In this document: positions 1-5,353 of the stretch, piece after piece
Layout of the letters: the number at the start of each line of letters is the position of its first letter
Numbering within the stretch: the stretch's first letter is position 1
Assembly (NCBI GenBank): GCA_015490315.1
Contig: WFYB01000070.1
Span: forward strand, 1-5,783
Length of the DNA stretch: 5,783 bases
From: Sulfurovum sp.
GTDB lineage: Bacteria > Campylobacterota > Campylobacteria > Campylobacterales > Sulfurovaceae
Direction of reading: 5' to 3'
Notes under the pieces: generated by a model
Told to the model about the DNA's origin: nothing
The model's database searches: none
The model's input: the letters and a program-made list of their open reading frames with translations, nothing else
Position numbers and translations under genes: made by a program

Positions 1-664
1 CGCGTTGGCGGCGAGCCGTTTTGGTGCGGGGCTTACGACACTGGTCGTACATGAGCGGATCACGCCGCCGCCTGTCTTGATGCATGCGACCGTTGTTCCC
101 CAGACAGCCACGGCACTGGCGATTGGGATGGGGCTTGGCGGACACTTTGAGTCGGCATTTTTGCAGCAGTATGTGATCGACTCGCATCTGCCGATAGTGC
201 TCGATGCCGATGCCTTTTATCATGAAGAGTTGCTTGGTATCTTGGAGCAGAAAGCACGCGATATTGTCATTACCCCACACCCCAAAGAGTTTGCCGCCCT
301 TTGGCGGCAGCTCAGTGGCGAGCATCTCACAGTTGAGGAGATACAGCAACACCGCTTTGAGATGGTACGCCGCTTCAATGCGAAGTACCCGCATGTCACC
401 CTCCTGCTCAAGGGTGCCAACATGCTCATCGCCCAAGAGGAGCAGCTCTATATCAATCCGCACGGCAGTGCCAAGCTTAGCAAAGGCGGCAGCGGCGATG
501 TCCTCTCCGGTCTGATCACCGCACTGCTCGCACAAGGCTACAGCGGCATTGAGGCGGCGATACACGGGTCACTATCACTAACAAAGGCTGCGGAGAACTA
601 TGAGGGGGCAAGCTATGCGATGCTGCCTACGGATATCATCTATGAGGTAGCAAAGTTGGAGTAG
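1..664 (+). CDS. nnrD: ADP-dependent NAD(P)H-hydrate dehydratase (NnrD / YjeF C-terminal domain), 5'-truncated by the window edge
   Basis: Cytoplasmic repair enzyme of the ribokinase-like fold. The family dehydrates damaged NADHX/NADPHX back to NADH/NADPH using ADP (ATP in eukaryotes). The reading frame is open to the left edge (frame 2), so the TTG at 5 is not the real start; the beginning of the domain, and possibly a fused N-terminal epimerase domain (NnrE), lies outside. Numbering from that TTG, visible motifs are AIGMGLG (39-45, normally IGPGLG), DADAF (67-71), ITPHPKEF (89-96), LLLKGA (133-138) and the family signature GGSGDVLSG (161-169), whose D165 is the expected catalytic Asp. The C-terminus LPTDIIYEV is also family-typical. 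About 220 residues remain of a dehydratase domain usually near 280. purN follows after 14 nt on the same strand, suggesting co-transcription. Assignment is firm; only the N-terminal architecture is unknown. Confidence 0.93.
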   Translation, partial: ALAASRFGAGLTTLVVHERITPPPVLMHATVVPQTATALAIGMGLGGHFESAFLQQYVIDSHLPIVLDADAFYHEELLGILEQKARDIVITPHPKEFAALWRQLSGEHLTVEEIQQHRFEMVRRFNAKYPHVTLLLKGANMLIAQEEQLYINPHGSAKLSKGGSGDVLSGLITALLAQGYSGIEAAIHGSLSLTKAAENYEGASYAMLPTDIIYEVAKLE

Positions 665-671
665 GGTACAA

Positions 672-696
672 TACCGCTATGAAAAAAATAGCGGTA
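672..696 (+). promoter_or_regulatory. Perfect 9-bp hairpin enclosing the purN start codon
   Basis: TACCGCTAT (672-680) and ATAGCGGTA (688-696) are exact reverse complements separated by a 7-nt loop, GAAAAAA. The purN ATG (679-681) has its A and T in the stem and its G in the loop, so a folded mRNA would hide the start codon. The only Shine-Dalgarno-like bases, AGGG at 663-666, overlap the nnrD stop codon and lie just upstream of the stem. A regulatory role (translational coupling to nnrD) is inferred; the inverted repeat itself is directly visible. Confidence 0.5.
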
Positions 697-1227
697 CTCT
701 TTAGCGGCAAGGGGACGAACTTTGCCTATTTGGCTGAACATTTGCACCATAAGGATCTGGAGATAGCGGTCGCTTTGACCAACAATCCCGAGGCGGAAGG
801 TATCGCCATCGCCAAAGCACACGGCATCCCTCTGGAGATCATCGATCCCAAAGCGTATGAAAGCAGAGAGGCATATGATGCTGCGGTCGTTGAAAGATTG
901 CATCTATATACTCCGGAGTTGACCGTGCTTGCAGGATTTATGCGTATCCTCACACCGGTCTTTACCGAGCAGATCAGGGCGATCAATCTGCATCCTTCTT
1001 TGCTGCCTCGCCACAAAGGACTGCATGCGATCGAGAAGAGTTTTGAGGACAACTTCGATGAGGGAGGGGTCTCAGTGCACTGGGTGACTTCCGAGCTTGA
1101 TGGCGGTAAGATGATCGTACAAAAGCGCATCCCCAAAGCGGGACATGATCTGCAGAGCTACACCGAGGCGGTCAAGCGTATAGAAAAAGAGGCATTGTCT
1201 GAAGCAATCTTGGCATTACTAAAATAA
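679..1227 (+). CDS. purN: Phosphoribosylglycinamide formyltransferase (GART, PurN)
   Basis: Transfers a formyl group from 10-formyltetrahydrofolate to GAR, giving FGAR, the third step of de novo purine synthesis in the cytoplasm. The 182-residue product starts with the phosphate-binding strand-loop FSGKGTN (8-14). The catalytic set expected from E. coli PurN is present: N103 and H105 in the INLHPSLLP block (102-110), H134 in VSVH, and D141 in ELDGG (139-143). AGFMRILTP (85-93) is also characteristic. It is somewhat shorter than E. coli PurN (212 aa), mostly at the C-terminus, with all active-site residues kept. The ATG at 679 aligns with the family N-terminus. It has a poor ribosome site (AGGG ending 12 nt upstream) and sits inside a hairpin. 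It follows nnrD by 14 nt and is probably in the same transcript. Confidence 0.95.
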   Translation: MKKIAVLFSGKGTNFAYLAEHLHHKDLEIAVALTNNPEAEGIAIAKAHGIPLEIIDPKAYESREAYDAAVVERLHLYTPELTVLAGFMRILTPVFTEQIRAINLHPSLLPRHKGLHAIEKSFEDNFDEGGVSVHWVTSELDGGKMIVQKRIPKAGHDLQSYTEAVKRIEKEALSEAILALLK

Positions 1228-1238
1228 GACTTTTTAGG

Positions 1239-1244
1239 TAAAAT
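1239..1244 (+). promoter_or_regulatory. Possible -10 element (TAAAAT) upstream of the lipoprotein genes
   Basis: The 48-nt gap between purN and the lipoprotein start is very AT-rich and contains TAAAAT, one mismatch from TATAAT. A start about 7 nt downstream would leave a leader of roughly 25 nt. A TTGGCA at 1210-1215 resembles a -35 box but is 23 bp away, too far for a standard promoter. Campylobacterota sigma-70 promoters often lack a clear -35. This would allow the two lipoprotein genes to be expressed apart from purN; it is a weak call. Confidence 0.3.
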
Positions 1245-1265
1245 TATTGAGTTTAAATATTAAAT

Positions 1266-1269
1266 GGAG
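1266..1269 (+). promoter_or_regulatory. Ribosome binding site GGAG that sets the lipoprotein start at 1276
   Basis: GGAG lies 6 nt before the ATG at 1276, a good distance. It overlaps the alternative ATG at 1264, which has no comparable site of its own. This favours the start at 1276, which also puts lysine and arginine directly after Met, as expected for a signal peptide. Confidence 0.65.
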
Positions 1270-1275
1270 CAAGTT

Positions 1276-1998
1276 ATGAAATTACGTAAATATTTGGTGT
1301 CTGTTGTGTTGGGAGTGGTTGTTTTGATGTTTTCTGGATGTACAAAACTGCCCAACTTGGATTATAATGCACAAATGAATAGAGATATTCACACAATAGC
1401 AATTATCCCCCCTAAAAAGATTGAAGATATTGGAGTTTTCTACTTTAATCATCCAGGTGAGAGCTTTGGGCTTATAGGTGGATTGGCAGCAGCAGCAGAG
1501 TTTAGCTCCAAAAAAACAACATATAACAATTTGATCAAGTCAGAAAAGTTTGATCCGGATCGTTATTTTACACAGAAGCTCGCAGATTATTTGAAGGACG
1601 AAGGCTACAGTGTGCATCTGTTACCTTATGACAAAAGACGAGACAATGATTATATGAAAAAATATCCAAATATCAATACAGATGCCTTCTTGGATGTTGT
1701 TATATTAGATTTGGGGTATATAGCAGGAAGCCCTTCATCGTCATACAAGCCAACAGTCAGAGCAAAAGTAAAAATGCTTAAGCGAAAAAATCAAACAACC
1801 CTGTATGAAAAATATATAGGAGCCGGTGAAAACTTCGCATTGAGTGAAGAGGCGGATTATGCAGGAGACGATACTACGCACCACTACAAAGACTTTGATA
1901 CATTAAAGAAGCATGCACAAGAGAGTGTAGAGGGTATAAAGAAAGCATTGGATATGTTGGCAAGACATATAGCGGATGCACTGAAAAAGAGCAAATAA
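1276..1998 (+). CDS. Uncharacterised lipoprotein, AT-rich gene (first of a pair)
   Basis: Encodes 240 residues from ATG 1276; ATG 1264 would add MEQV but lacks a ribosome site. The N-terminus is a lipoprotein signal peptide: MKLRKY, a hydrophobic stretch (7-19), then lipobox F-S-G-C with the lipidated Cys at 22. The mature protein should be membrane-anchored and periplasmic. It begins with a strand-like IHTIAIIPP (38-46), has a Gly/Ala-rich segment (GLIGGLAAAAE, 65-75), a helix-plus-strand (97-117), a hydrophobic strand FLDVVILDLGYIAG (138-151), and a lysine-rich amphipathic C-terminal helix (about 207-239). This alternating pattern loosely recalls lipoproteins with a GNA1162/LpoB/CsgG-type alpha-beta core, but no diagnostic motif is seen and I do not assign a family. 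Local GC (25-33% in sampled lines) is far below the flanking genes. The next lipoprotein gene begins directly after its stop codon, so the two are probably co-translated. Confidence 0.82.
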   Translation: MKLRKYLVSVVLGVVVLMFSGCTKLPNLDYNAQMNRDIHTIAIIPPKKIEDIGVFYFNHPGESFGLIGGLAAAAEFSSKKTTYNNLIKSEKFDPDRYFTQKLADYLKDEGYSVHLLPYDKRRDNDYMKKYPNINTDAFLDVVILDLGYIAGSPSSSYKPTVRAKVKMLKRKNQTTLYEKYIGAGENFALSEEADYAGDDTTHHYKDFDTLKKHAQESVEGIKKALDMLARHIADALKKSK

Positions 1999-2628
1999 GT
2001 GATACAAAAAAGAAAATATTTTATATATCTGTTAACAAGCTTGTTGTTGGGTGGTTGTGCAGCAAGTCAGATTGACTATGATGCACTAAGGTTTAGCCCA
2101 AAGGTACAGATAAAGAGCTTTGAGACACTTTTGGCAAAACCGATAAAACCGGATGAGAAAGAGTATATCATTAGACTTGGTGAAAAGCCTTGGGAGGCTC
2201 TTCAGCTTGGCAAAGAGAGGGTTTTTGCGGCCAAATTTATATTAGAACCGATCAATCATCCGTTTAGTATTCAGGTTGTTTCAAAAGGAAAAGGCGGTTT
2301 TTTTGTCCCGAAACTCTTTTTTTTGGATGCGAAGAATCAAATCATCAAAGCAACAGATGTAAAAGATTTTCGTTTTGATAGAGGAATATTGAAGGGTACT
2401 GTATTTGTCAATAAAAACTACAATAAGATTAGATCCATTGTTGTCACACAAGAGTTGCATAATAAGAAAAAAACATATCAAATAAGCCATATTCAAACAG
2501 CGGTCATTCCAGTATATGCCGGACCATATTTATTTAACATTAATACTGCAAGCGGAGATCAGAATGTTACCATGCGACATACATATGCCGCTGATATAAA
2601 ATTGTCTATGCATTCTTACCGAGAATAA
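1999..2628 (+). CDS. Uncharacterised lipoprotein, AT-rich gene (second of a pair), possibly MalM-like
   Basis: Encodes 209 residues from a GTG that directly follows the TAA of the preceding gene (0-nt spacer). AAAGAG at 1986-1991, 7 nt upstream, can serve as ribosome site. The signal peptide MIQKRKY plus a hydrophobic stretch ends in lipobox L-G-G-C (Cys 20). The mature part looks beta-rich: FAAKFILEP, FSIQVVSKG, VPKLFFLDAKNQII, ILKGTVFVN and IRSIVVTQE follow as alternating strands. The pattern of a strand, then 'P-K-L-F-F-L-D-A-x-N-Q', then a later 'RSIVVT' resembles my recollection of MalM-type periplasmic proteins (P-x-V-x-x-L-D-A and R-Y-L-x-I-x-T). That is a weak likeness without a database search. 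No catalytic motif is visible. Codon use (AGA/AGG/CGA for most Arg) and about 30% GC in a sampled line match its partner and not the neighbours. T7 and T8 runs occur at 2298-2304 and 2317-2324. Confidence 0.82.
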   Translation: MIQKRKYFIYLLTSLLLGGCAASQIDYDALRFSPKVQIKSFETLLAKPIKPDEKEYIIRLGEKPWEALQLGKERVFAAKFILEPINHPFSIQVVSKGKGGFFVPKLFFLDAKNQIIKATDVKDFRFDRGILKGTVFVNKNYNKIRSIVVTQELHNKKKTYQISHIQTAVIPVYAGPYLFNINTASGDQNVTMRHTYAADIKLSMHSYRE

Positions 2629-2636
2629 ATGATTTA

Positions 2637-2957
2637 ATGAAATACTATAATGATGAGACGAATCGTGCCGGTATGAAGCTGCTCTTTATGGCGGTACAGA
2701 TGGTGGTGATACTGATCGTTTTAGCCTTTATCTATACGGCACTTGTGGCGATCAGGCTTGCAGTGGCCAAGCAGGGGCTCAGCCCTCTGATGTACCTTCC
2801 GGTGCTGTTTGTCTTGCCGGTCTTTCCCTTTTTGCTCTACCGCTACCGCCGATGGTTCAATGCCGGGCGTATGCTCTATGCCTATAGCTGGACATTGGCA
2901 TCGGCATCACTGATCATCGTGCTGCTCTATCTCTACATCGATCAGATCGTAGGCTGA
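2637..2957 (+). CDS. Small integral membrane protein of unknown function (three predicted TM helices)
   Basis: Encodes 106 residues. Hydrophobic segments at about 14-43, 51-68 and 82-100 suggest three inner-membrane helices. The strongly basic loop YRYRRW with R78 (68-78) between helices 2 and 3 should be cytoplasmic by the positive-inside rule, giving N-in/C-out. No family motif is recognised. The ATG at 2637 is 8 nt after the lipoprotein stop and has a poor ribosome site; a second ATG at 2673 (Met 13) is an alternative start. GC returns to the level of the housekeeping genes, so it belongs compositionally with the transporter and not the lipoproteins. It ends 1 nt before the MATE transporter start, so the two are very likely translated together and it may assist or accompany that transporter. 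That role is inferred from context only. Confidence 0.75.
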   Translation: MKYYNDETNRAGMKLLFMAVQMVVILIVLAFIYTALVAIRLAVAKQGLSPLMYLPVLFVLPVFPFLLYRYRRWFNAGRMLYAYSWTLASASLIIVLLYLYIDQIVG

Positions 2958-2958
2958 G

Positions 2959-4287
2959 ATGATCCTGCGCTACCTGCCTGCTAAGCATCAGAAGATCCTG
3001 CGTCTCTCTATCCCCGCAGTGATCAACTCACTGCTTGATATGCTGCAGGTGATCACCGATCTGATCATGGTGGGGCGTATCAGCGCTTTTGCAGTGGCTG
3101 CTGTGGGGCTGGGGCTTCAGTCGCTGATGTTTATGTTTGCGATACTGACCCTCTTTCATGTCGGTACCTCGGCACTGCTCTCACGTTTCGTGGGGGCGGA
3201 GCGCTGGCAGCGCGCGAGTATAGGACTCTCTACGCTGCTTCGCTTCGCACTGCTTGTGAGCCTGCCTGCTGCTGTGGGGTGGTACTTCTTCTCTTCGCAT
3301 CTTTATGACTGGTTCGGTACAGCGCCTGAGGTAGCTGCATTGGGGCGAGCCTATGTGGAGGTGCTGACACTGATGGTGCCTTTTGTCTTTGTGAAGCTGG
3401 TCTTTGTCTCGGCACTTAATGCGGCAGGCGATACCAAAACACCCATGAAGATCAAGATCGTCTCGATCATCCTCAATGTCATTTTCAACTATCTTCTGAT
3501 CTTTGGAAAGTTCGGATTTCCGCAGCTTGGCGTGAGTGGTGCGGCGGTGGGTACGGTACTGGTCAATATCCTCGAGACACTTGTATATGCGCTGCTCTAT
3601 ATTCGCCATATGACCCCTTACATGCCGATGTGGGCATACTCCAAAAGACTGCTTCAAAGGGCACTCAAGGTGGGCATCCCCGCATCGATCGAGCGCACAT
3701 TGACCTTTGGAAGCTTTATGCTCTTTACCGCGATCATCGCCCACTATGGTACGGCAGTGCTGGCAGGCTACCAGATCGGTCTGCGGGTAGAGGGGCTTGC
3801 CTTTATGCCCGGTATCGGCTTTACGATCGCAGCGATGGCACTGATGGGTCAGGGACTGGGTGCCAAAAAACCCGGACAGTCGAGAGAAGATGTGATCCTG
3901 GTGCTCAAGTACGCTTCTGGCTTGATGTTCTTTCTCTCATTTTTCATGATATTTGTTCCCGAAAAGATCGTCTGGCTCTTTACTGATGATGCCCAGACTA
4001 TCAAAGAGGCGAGCCTCTATCTGCGAATCGTCGGTGTCTCACAGATCCCGCTGGCATTCAACTTCGTCCTCTCCGGAGCGCTCAGGGGTGCCGGCGATAC
4101 CAAACGCACCCTCAAGATCAATCTCATTTCGTTATGGTTTGTACGTATCCTGCCGGCATTTGGGCTCTCATGGTACTTTCACAGTATCCTGCTGGTCTAT
4201 CTGGCGATGATCTCCGATACCTTCATCAAAGCCTTCTGGCTCTGGAGAACGTTTCAGAAGGGGGAGTGGAAGAAGATCAAGGTGTAG
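2959..4287 (+). CDS. MATE-family (DinF/NorM-type) multidrug or metabolite efflux transporter
   Basis: A 442-residue polytopic inner-membrane protein with about 12 hydrophobic segments, the usual size for MATE exporters, which expel organic cations, drugs or metabolites using Na+ or H+ gradients. The two-fold internal repeat of the family is visible: NAAGDTKTPMKIKIVS (154-169) in the first half and RGAGDTKRTLKINLIS (376-391) in the second, with the GDTK motifs 222 residues apart. Other MATE-like stretches are the N-terminal LSIPAVINSLLDMLQVITDLIMVG region (16-39), GVSGAAVGT (191-199), the repeat counterpart VGIPASIE (238-245) and GQGLGAKKP (298-306). The substrate cannot be told from sequence. 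AGG at 2951-2953 is a modest ribosome site 5 nt before the ATG. The gene follows the small membrane protein by 1 nt and its 3' end overlaps the convergent dehydrogenase gene by 11 nt, with no terminator between them. Confidence 0.93.
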   Translation: MILRYLPAKHQKILRLSIPAVINSLLDMLQVITDLIMVGRISAFAVAAVGLGLQSLMFMFAILTLFHVGTSALLSRFVGAERWQRASIGLSTLLRFALLVSLPAAVGWYFFSSHLYDWFGTAPEVAALGRAYVEVLTLMVPFVFVKLVFVSALNAAGDTKTPMKIKIVSIILNVIFNYLLIFGKFGFPQLGVSGAAVGTVLVNILETLVYALLYIRHMTPYMPMWAYSKRLLQRALKVGIPASIERTLTFGSFMLFTAIIAHYGTAVLAGYQIGLRVEGLAFMPGIGFTIAAMALMGQGLGAKKPGQSREDVILVLKYASGLMFFLSFFMIFVPEKIVWLFTDDAQTIKEASLYLRIVGVSQIPLAFNFVLSGALRGAGDTKRTLKINLISLWFVRILPAFGLSWYFHSILLVYLAMISDTFIKAFWLWRTFQKGEWKKIKV

Positions 4288-4996
4288 ACTTTGTCCAGCG
4301 ATCCATCGTTCTGACATCAAGGAAGCTGCCGCTTTCAGACTCAAGCAGTTTTGGGAAGGTCTCTATGAGTAGTTTGGCTGCCTGCTGTGGGGTCTGGATG
4401 GGGCCGTTTTTGAGGCGGGCGGCGGAGGGGAAGGTCTTGGGATCGACAGTGTTGAGGATCTTTTCGACCATTGGTGTGCGTATGACACCGGGTGCGAGTG
4501 CGGTGAAGTGGATGGATTCGAGCTCTTTGGCGTAAACCTTGATCAGTATATTGAGCGAGGCTTTGGAGAGGGAGTAGGCACCCCAGCCTTTCGAGCCGTT
4601 GACTGCCGCACCTGAGCTGATCGAGACGATCTGTCTGACATCGCTGTATCTGCTGAGCGCATCGATGAGCTCTTTGTTTGCCCAGACATTGATCTCCATC
4701 ACCTGTTTGATCTCTTCAAGATCGGTTTGACTTAGGGGCTTGATCTCGCCGAGTACCCCTGCGTTGAGGATCACGAGATCGAAGTGGTGATGCTCTATGA
4801 AGGGCTTGACAGCAGCCTGAAGGGTAAAGGTCTCGCCAAGATCATAAGGCAGAAAGAAGAAGCGGGGATCGTGGTCAAATATCTTGGGATACTCGCGTCC
4901 TATCGCATAGACCTGGTCGCCACGTTTGAGATACGCCTCTGCCAATGCTTTGCCAAGTCCTGAGCCTACGCCGGTGATCAATATCTTTTGCATCAT
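4277..4996 (-). CDS. Short-chain dehydrogenase/reductase (SDR), sepiapterin/benzil reductase-like
   Basis: A 239-residue classical SDR, a cytoplasmic NAD(P)(H)-dependent oxidoreductase. The cofactor loop TGVGSGLG is at 8-15, NAG at 78-80, catalytic Asn 103 in INVW, catalytic Ser 128 in SISSGAA, and the YxxxK pair Tyr141-Lys145 in YSLSK. PGVIRTPM (169-176) is the usual post-catalytic segment. A basic residue after the second strand (GR, 33-34) suggests NADPH preference. The SSGAAVNGSKGWGAYSLSK block resembles sepiapterin reductase/benzil reductase (YueD-like) members, but the substrate is unknown. Two adjacent ATGs (4996 and 4993) can start it; AGGA at 5004-5001 lies 4 nt from the first and 7 nt from the second, so the second is slightly favoured. 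It is divergent from the small HicB-like gene and convergent with the transporter gene, overlapping it by 11 nt. Confidence 0.93.
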   Translation of the reverse strand: MMQKILITGVGSGLGKALAEAYLKRGDQVYAIGREYPKIFDHDPRFFFLPYDLGETFTLQAAVKPFIEHHHFDLVILNAGVLGEIKPLSQTDLEEIKQVMEINVWANKELIDALSRYSDVRQIVSISSGAAVNGSKGWGAYSLSKASLNILIKVYAKELESIHFTALAPGVIRTPMVEKILNTVDPKTFPSAARLKNGPIQTPQQAAKLLIETFPKLLESESGSFLDVRTMDRWTKSTP

Positions 4997-5018
4997 GTAA
5001 TCCTTTTGTAATACCCTA

Positions 5019-5027
5019 TGGTATAAT
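5019..5027 (+). promoter_or_regulatory. Extended -10 promoter (TGgTATAAT) for the small HicB-like gene
   Basis: TATAAT at 5022-5027 is a perfect -10 hexamer preceded by TG at 5019-5020, the extended -10 form that can work without a -35 box. Transcription would begin near 5034, leaving a 20-nt leader that contains AAGGA (5044-5048), 5 nt before the ATG at 5054. A short inverted repeat, ATACC (5011-5015) and GGTAT (5020-5024), overlaps it and might be an operator, though five bases per arm is weak. Confidence 0.7.
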
Positions 5028-5031
5028 TATG
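5026..5031 (-). promoter_or_regulatory. Possible -10 element (CATAAT) for the SDR gene
   Basis: Read on the minus strand, CATAAT differs from TATAAT at one base and would start transcription near 5019, giving a leader of roughly 23 nt that includes the AGGA ribosome site. It overlaps the opposite-strand TATAAT through the palindrome ATAATTAT (5023-5030). No -35 is evident. The short 57-nt intergenic gap leaves few other places for this promoter. Confidence 0.35.
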
Positions 5032-5053
5032 CCAAAATGATAGAAGGATATCA

Positions 5054-5293
5054 ATGAGCAAAGAGACTAAGACACTTGAAGAGCGCATCGAGCGTATCTA
5101 TAGAATGGCAAAGGGGCATTTCGGTGAAGTACGTTTCGTCGGGATCAAGAAACACACCAAGATCGGCTGGGTAGCCAAGATACAGTTTGATGAGTTTGAG
5201 TCGCTTGTCGCAGAGGGTGAGGACGCCACAGATGCACTCAAAAAACTGCGTAAGCGTCTCAAGAAGATCATCGACCGTTACAATATGGTATAA
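5054..5293 (+). CDS. Small charged protein with a HicB-like C-terminal pattern
   Basis: Encodes 79 residues, rich in Lys, Arg and Glu. The predicted order is helix (6-21), strand EVRFVGI (25-31), strand GWVAKIQF (38-45), loop with LVAEGEDATDA (51-61), and a basic helix (59-74). The pattern 'W-V-A-x-I ... V-x-E-G-E-D-A-T-D-A-L-x-x-L' resembles the strand-strand-helix core of HicB-type antitoxin domains ('G-D-T-x-x-E-A-L'). The likeness is by eye and there is no HicA toxin gene beside it, so an antitoxin role is not supported. The start is well defined by AAGGA 5 nt upstream and a strong extended -10 promoter. The downstream aroK gene is on the same strand after about 96 nt and may share this promoter. 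Gene call is good; function unknown. Confidence 0.78.
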   Translation: MSKETKTLEERIERIYRMAKGHFGEVRFVGIKKHTKIGWVAKIQFDEFESLVAEGEDATDALKKLRKRLKKIIDRYNMV

Positions 5294-5314
5294 CGATGAA
5301 GTCAAACTTCATCG
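5294..5314 (+). repeat. Perfect 9-bp inverted repeat directly after the HicB-like gene
   Basis: CGATGAAGT (5294-5302) and ACTTCATCG (5306-5314) pair exactly around a 3-nt loop, CAA, starting at the base after the TAA stop. There is no run of T after it on either strand, so it is not a classical intrinsic terminator. It may protect the 3' end of the message or belong to a dispersed intergenic element. Confidence 0.7.
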
Positions 5315-5348
5315 AGTGAATAGTGAGGAGTGAAGAGTGAAGAGTGAA
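5314..5348 (+). repeat. Five tandem 7-nt repeats, consensus GAGTGAA
   Basis: Units begin at 5314, 5321, 5328, 5335 and 5342. Four are exact GAGTGAA and the second is TAGTGAG. Because 7 is not a multiple of 3 and each unit carries TGA, stop codons fall in all three + strand frames (TGA at 5317, 5324, 5331, 5338 and 5345). Tandem heptamers of this sort occur between genes in several bacterial groups; whether this one is common in this genome cannot be seen here. Confidence 0.75.
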
Positions 5349-5353
5349 TGTAT

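Noticed and set aside
1210..1244. TTGGCA and TAAAAT as a full sigma-70 promoter, or TTGGCA as part of a sigma-54 site
   Set aside because: The spacer is 23 bp, too long for sigma-70, and no TTGC-type -12 element follows at the correct distance. Only the -10-like box is kept, at low confidence.
1486..1497. Four tandem GCA triplets in the first lipoprotein gene
   Set aside because: Four units encode an Ala run inside a Gly/Ala-rich segment; too short to claim an unstable microsatellite.
1228..2640. Flanking direct repeats or attachment sites around the AT-rich pair
   Set aside because: I compared both borders by eye and found only short AT-rich similarities, nothing convincing.
3048..3057. 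Palindrome GGTGATCACC inside the MATE gene
   Set aside because: A 10-bp palindrome in coding sequence rich in GATC; no promoter context, likely chance.
3181..3744. A 187-residue open frame antisense to the MATE transporter
   Set aside because: The product is rich in His, Cys and Arg with no domain pattern, and the opposite strand encodes an intact transporter.
5294..5314. Intrinsic terminator after the small HicB-like gene
   Set aside because: The stem is perfect but no T-tract follows on either strand; it is reported as an inverted repeat instead.
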